Part shown: piece after piece, positions 61,446 through 64,000 of the stretch | Position numbering within the stretch: the first letter of the stretch is position 1 | Layout of the letters: every line of letters begins with the position of its first letter | Origin: Ceratodon purpureus | Taxonomy: Eukaryota; Streptophyta; Bryopsida; Pseudoditrichales; Ditrichaceae | DNA: 64,000 nt | NCBI GenBank assembly: GCA_014871385.1 | Contig: CM026422.1 | Coordinates: 15,758,127 to 15,822,126 of the forward strand | Direction of reading: 5' to 3' | Position numbers and translations under genes: made by a program | Notes under the pieces: generated by a model | The model's database searches: none | What the model was told of the DNA's origin: nothing | The model's input: the letters and a program-made list of their open reading frames with translations, nothing else

Positions 61446-61859
61446 TGAAAAAAGATTACCTCTAAATGGGCTAGAAACTGGGCAAAAAATGATTAATTGT
61501 GAATGAAGAAGTAACAAAGTAGCAGGATTTAATTCACAAGTATAATGAATTTAGAAATCTGTAGCAGATTGAATGGTATCTGAAGATAATAAACTGCTGA
61601 AACATACTTGTGTTCTTTGAAAAAGAAAGACATTAGACTTTGGAATATAAAGATACGTCTGGAAAGAACCTTGGATACTCAGTTGCTTATATTGGTTTTA
61701 GAATTATACAAGACTCTGTTAATGGTTGAACAAAATTCTAAGTATTGAAAAAAACGGTGATAGTAAAGAAGTTCCTACAAAACAATTTACATCAAAATCT
61801 TCATATCTGGTAAAAGAACACTTCAGTGAAAATAATTAATAAAAGAAGAAAAAAATTAA
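61446..61859. other. Spacer, no gene recognised
   Basis: A+T-rich, without repeats or exons that I can identify. Confidence 0.4.
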
Positions 61860-61864
61860 AAAAA

Positions 61865-62075
61865 GCACTCGATCTGTGCGGGCGTGTAAGCGTGGTGGGG
61901 TGGGTGTCGGAGGGTGGATTCGAACCCGGCACCAGCACCCTGAGGCCGCCACGTCAGTTCAATCCGTAGCCTCGGAACACCAAGCCACCAAGGCTTTGAC
62001 GAAAGGGAGTGTGTTCTGAGCATATTTATATCAAAGCTGACATCCAAAAAATCCAAAAAATATAAAATAATAAAA
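61865..62075 (-). repeat. tRNA-derived SINE-like sequence, copy 1
   Basis: The minus strand carries an A-box-like TGGCTTGGTGT and, about 60 bases on, a perfect B-box core GGTTCGAATCC. The long separation suits a class II (Leu/Ser) tRNA ancestor. The T stem does not pair fully, so it is not a working tRNA. It lies next to a second copy with the same flanking sequence. Confidence 0.6.
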
Positions 62076-62089
62076 AGTTTTGCGCCTTC

Positions 62090-62275
62090 AACTGCGCTTC
62101 GAAAGCGTGGTGGGGTGGGTGTCGGAGGGTGGATTCGAACCCGGCACCAGCACCCTGAGGCCGCCACGTCAGTTCGTATCCGAAGCCTCGGAACACCAAG
62201 CCACCAAGGCTTTGACGAAAGGGTGTGTGTTCTGAGCATATTTATATCAAAGCTGAGATCCAAAAAATCCAAAAA
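62090..62275 (-). repeat. tRNA-derived SINE-like sequence, copy 2
   Basis: Near-identical to 61865-62075 over about 180 bp, including A and B boxes and the flank gagcatatttatatcaaagc and atccaaaaaatccaaaaaat. The pair forms a tandem direct duplication with a unit of about 205 bp. Confidence 0.65.
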
Positions 62276-62279
62276 ATTA

Positions 62280-62846
62280 AAAAATTAAAGAATTCTACAT
62301 TAGAACTTTAAATCTCGTATTCTGATTTATGCATAACTAATAAGCATCTCCTTGTTCCAAACTCGGGATTGCATAAAAAATTCGATTTTAAATTAAGCAG
62401 TGGACACCAAATTGAACATAGGAAGCAAATCAAAGCCGACACCAAATTGAGCAATCTGGACAGCAAGCTTAGGCAAATGAAACAAGTCAAATTGAAACAA
62501 ACTGGTCAGCAAGCTTGAGCAAATGAAACAAATCAAACTGAAATTACACATGCAATTGAAATATTTAGAACCATATAAGTTTTTAAGCACATCATGCTAT
62601 TTGAAGTCCCGGGAGTGGTAAGCTCCACTGACTTAATGAGATTACCGAATCACTTGTCACCAATTTCCACGGAAAATTTAGCAACAACCAATTAAGGCAC
62701 AAAATGTGCATGCTCAATGTTCGAGGGGCTTCATTCTACGTACACACAGTAGGAGATAGAAAGTAAGTTCCGGGATAAACGGGCTCTAGAAGTAACTTAG
62801 AGTTCTAATTTAGGCTTCAGCATATAAAGTGAACCACGACTTTCAT
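62280..62846. other. Spacer at the 3' side of family copy 3
   Basis: Contains an imperfect direct repeat of words such as aaattgagcaatctgga/aaattgaacataggaag and gcaagcttgagcaaatgaaac/gcaagcttaggcaaatgaaac (62400-62530). No gene is recognised. Confidence 0.45.
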
Positions 62847-64000
62847 CTAGTTCCTTGCAGCTGGGGGGTATGTTGCTCCAACACGCTTGACAAGGTCCAC
62901 TGTTTGCTCCATCCAACGATCCTGCTCAGGAGTCAACTGCCCGCCCCACTGTGCAACCCACGATGCGTCAAGATCTGTGTCGCAAAAGAGGCAACGGTGA
63001 CACTTGGAATCAATCATCTCTGCAACACAAGTGTTATGGAAAAGGCAACCACATGATCCGAGCACAGCAGCCCCAGCCACGAATCCCTTTGAGCACATCG
63101 AGCACCAATCCTTCAAACTTGCCACTCCAACCGGTGGTACCGACTGTCGATGCGGGTACTGGAACAAAGACTTGGGACGCAACACCAAATTATCCATCCG
63201 TGCCTTCTTGAATGCCGCATCAGCTACAGCACGTGCCACCTGGGATTGCTTGAAAACCGCGGCAGCCATGGAGAGTGGCCCATTCTCCTCAGCAAGACGG
63301 TCGATGGTAAATCGAGCGGTCATCACGGCCTCCTGCAAATCAGCGAGTTTTTCGGAGGTGGACCGAACCACTTCCACCTGGGCCTTGTAATCCGCTGGAG
63401 TCCCCGATTGGAAGAGCCTTTTCTGCTCCAACAAGGCCGCGGCAGCCCCTGCTTCGGCATCTGCTAAATCCTTGATGGAGCACCTTCCCATAACTGCCTC
63501 AGCGTCATCCTTCTCCTTTTGAAGTGCACGAAGCCCCTCCGCTGCGGATATCTCAGCTGCTGCCGCAAGCTGCGCCGCCATTTCCGCTGCATCGACCAAG
63601 GTTTCCAGTGTCGGTGGAGATGGAGATGCTCTGGACAAGCTTCGGATGATGCCGCATAGGCCCTCAACTTGGCGGCGGAGTGCGATGGGGCCAAGCTTGC
63701 GGGGGTTCTTCAATGCCGTGGCGATGCGTCTGCTCCGACAATGCAGTGCTTCAGCCACCCAGTTGACCTCCAATCCGTGCACAAATGTCGCAAAGGCAGC
63801 CTTCAAAAACCGCATGGAGTAGTACTTGTTGTCGGGGCTGTGTCCATAGACTTCGTAGCAGTGTTTGCTGAATAACCGAGCCTGCTCCTTGTCGGTGCAG
63901 TTGATAATCTCAAAACGGTTTGCTTGATTTCCAACCCTCCAGATCTTGGTGATGTCACTGTCCGAAATGTGCGGGTAAACAAATCCAACGTCGTCGACCA
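62847..64000 (-). CDS. Coiled-coil protein with C-terminal RING-like zinc finger (family copy 3, 5' end outside window)
   Basis: One open frame from the window edge (reads VDDVGFVYPHISDSDITKIW inward) to a stop at 62847; its start lies right of 64000. It has the N-terminal module (NQANRFEIINCTD, DNKYYSMRFLKAAFATFVHG, VNWVAEALHCR, LGPIALRRQVEGLCGI), an Ala/Glu-rich coiled coil, and a RING-like cluster CSMC ... CGCLFHNTC ... CHRCLFC. The CxCxxHxxC core is the same as in copy 1 (CKCTYHTWC). Cys and His ligands are all present, so it can fold. Possible ubiquitin-ligase or DNA-associated role, not shown. Much closer to copy 2 than to copy 1. Confidence 0.65.
   Translation of the reverse strand, partial: VDDVGFVYPHISDSDITKIWRVGNQANRFEIINCTDKEQARLFSKHCYEVYGHSPDNKYYSMRFLKAAFATFVHGLEVNWVAEALHCRSRRIATALKNPRKLGPIALRRQVEGLCGIIRSLSRASPSPPTLETLVDAAEMAAQLAAAAEISAAEGLRALQKEKDDAEAVMGRCSIKDLADAEAGAAAALLEQKRLFQSGTPADYKAQVEVVRSTSEKLADLQEAVMTARFTIDRLAEENGPLSMAAAVFKQSQVARAVADAAFKKARMDNLVLRPKSLFQYPHRQSVPPVGVASLKDWCSMCSKGFVAGAAVLGSCGCLFHNTCVAEMIDSKCHRCLFCDTDLDASWVAQWGGQLTPEQDRWMEQTVDLVKRVGATYPPAARN

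Noticed and set aside
61910..62200. Functional tRNA genes
   Set aside because: A and B boxes are present but the T stem and acceptor do not pair; better read as SINE-like remnants.

Overview
The window comes from a nuclear plant genome. It carries intron-rich genes with GT-AG junctions, a plant LRR receptor N-terminus, an 18-exon plant oxidosqualene cyclase, a Ty1/Copia element primed by initiator tRNA-Met, Mutator-like (MULE) elements and tRNA-derived SINE-like sequences. The gene style (short introns, TA-rich microsatellites, abundant mobile DNA) suggests a bryophyte or other non-seed plant. That placement is an inference, not something the sequence proves.

Layout. (a) 1-1147 (-): first exon of an LRR receptor-like gene running off the left edge. 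(b) 3.9-20.3 kb: two divergent large genes sharing a 1.4 kb intergenic region. On the minus strand is a two-exon MULE-type DDE transposase with a SWIM zinc finger (about 1256 aa). On the plus strand is an eleven-exon gene (about 1276 aa) joining an acidic N-terminus, a ParB-like domain and a beta-class (motif IV then motif I) N6-adenine/N4-cytosine DNA methyltransferase. About two dozen copies of an imperfect 14-bp palindrome, GTTCTGYRCMGAAC-like, lie in the introns and spacers of this region and on to 26.8 kb. I saw none elsewhere in the window. I read this as a large mobile element or its remains that encodes a transposase, a DNA methylase and its own dispersed sites. This is the strongest candidate for an undescribed system here. 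(c) 20.3-24.2 kb: an A+T-rich desert with long (TA)n tracts. (d) 24.2-27 kb: a cluster of palindromes and a 209-bp direct duplication. (e) 27.0-28.4 kb (-): a coiled-coil/RING-like gene, the first of three related genes in the window. (f) 29-36 kb: an island of host gene fragments (OTU protease and DNA polymerase delta on the minus strand; an OSCA channel and HOP/STI1 on the plus strand), cut by a dispersed repeat. (g) 39.4-44.2 kb (+): an apparently complete oxidosqualene cyclase with unusual active-site residues. (h) 44.6-56 kb: a decayed Copia element broken by several insertions, one of them a 2.55-kb TIR element with a 12-bp target duplication. (i) 56.9-59.0 and 62.8-64.0 kb (-): two more members of the coiled-coil/RING family, separated by a ~195-bp tandem array and a duplicated tRNA-derived sequence.

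Of the genes seen, the cyclase (triterpene or sterol skeleton formation) is the clearest intact host gene. The LRR gene is also probably host. Most of the rest is mobile DNA, mobile-element cargo or captured gene pieces. The exon chains of the transposase, methyltransferase, cyclase and OSCA genes were built by hand from splice signals and checked for phase agreement. They are not supported by transcript data.
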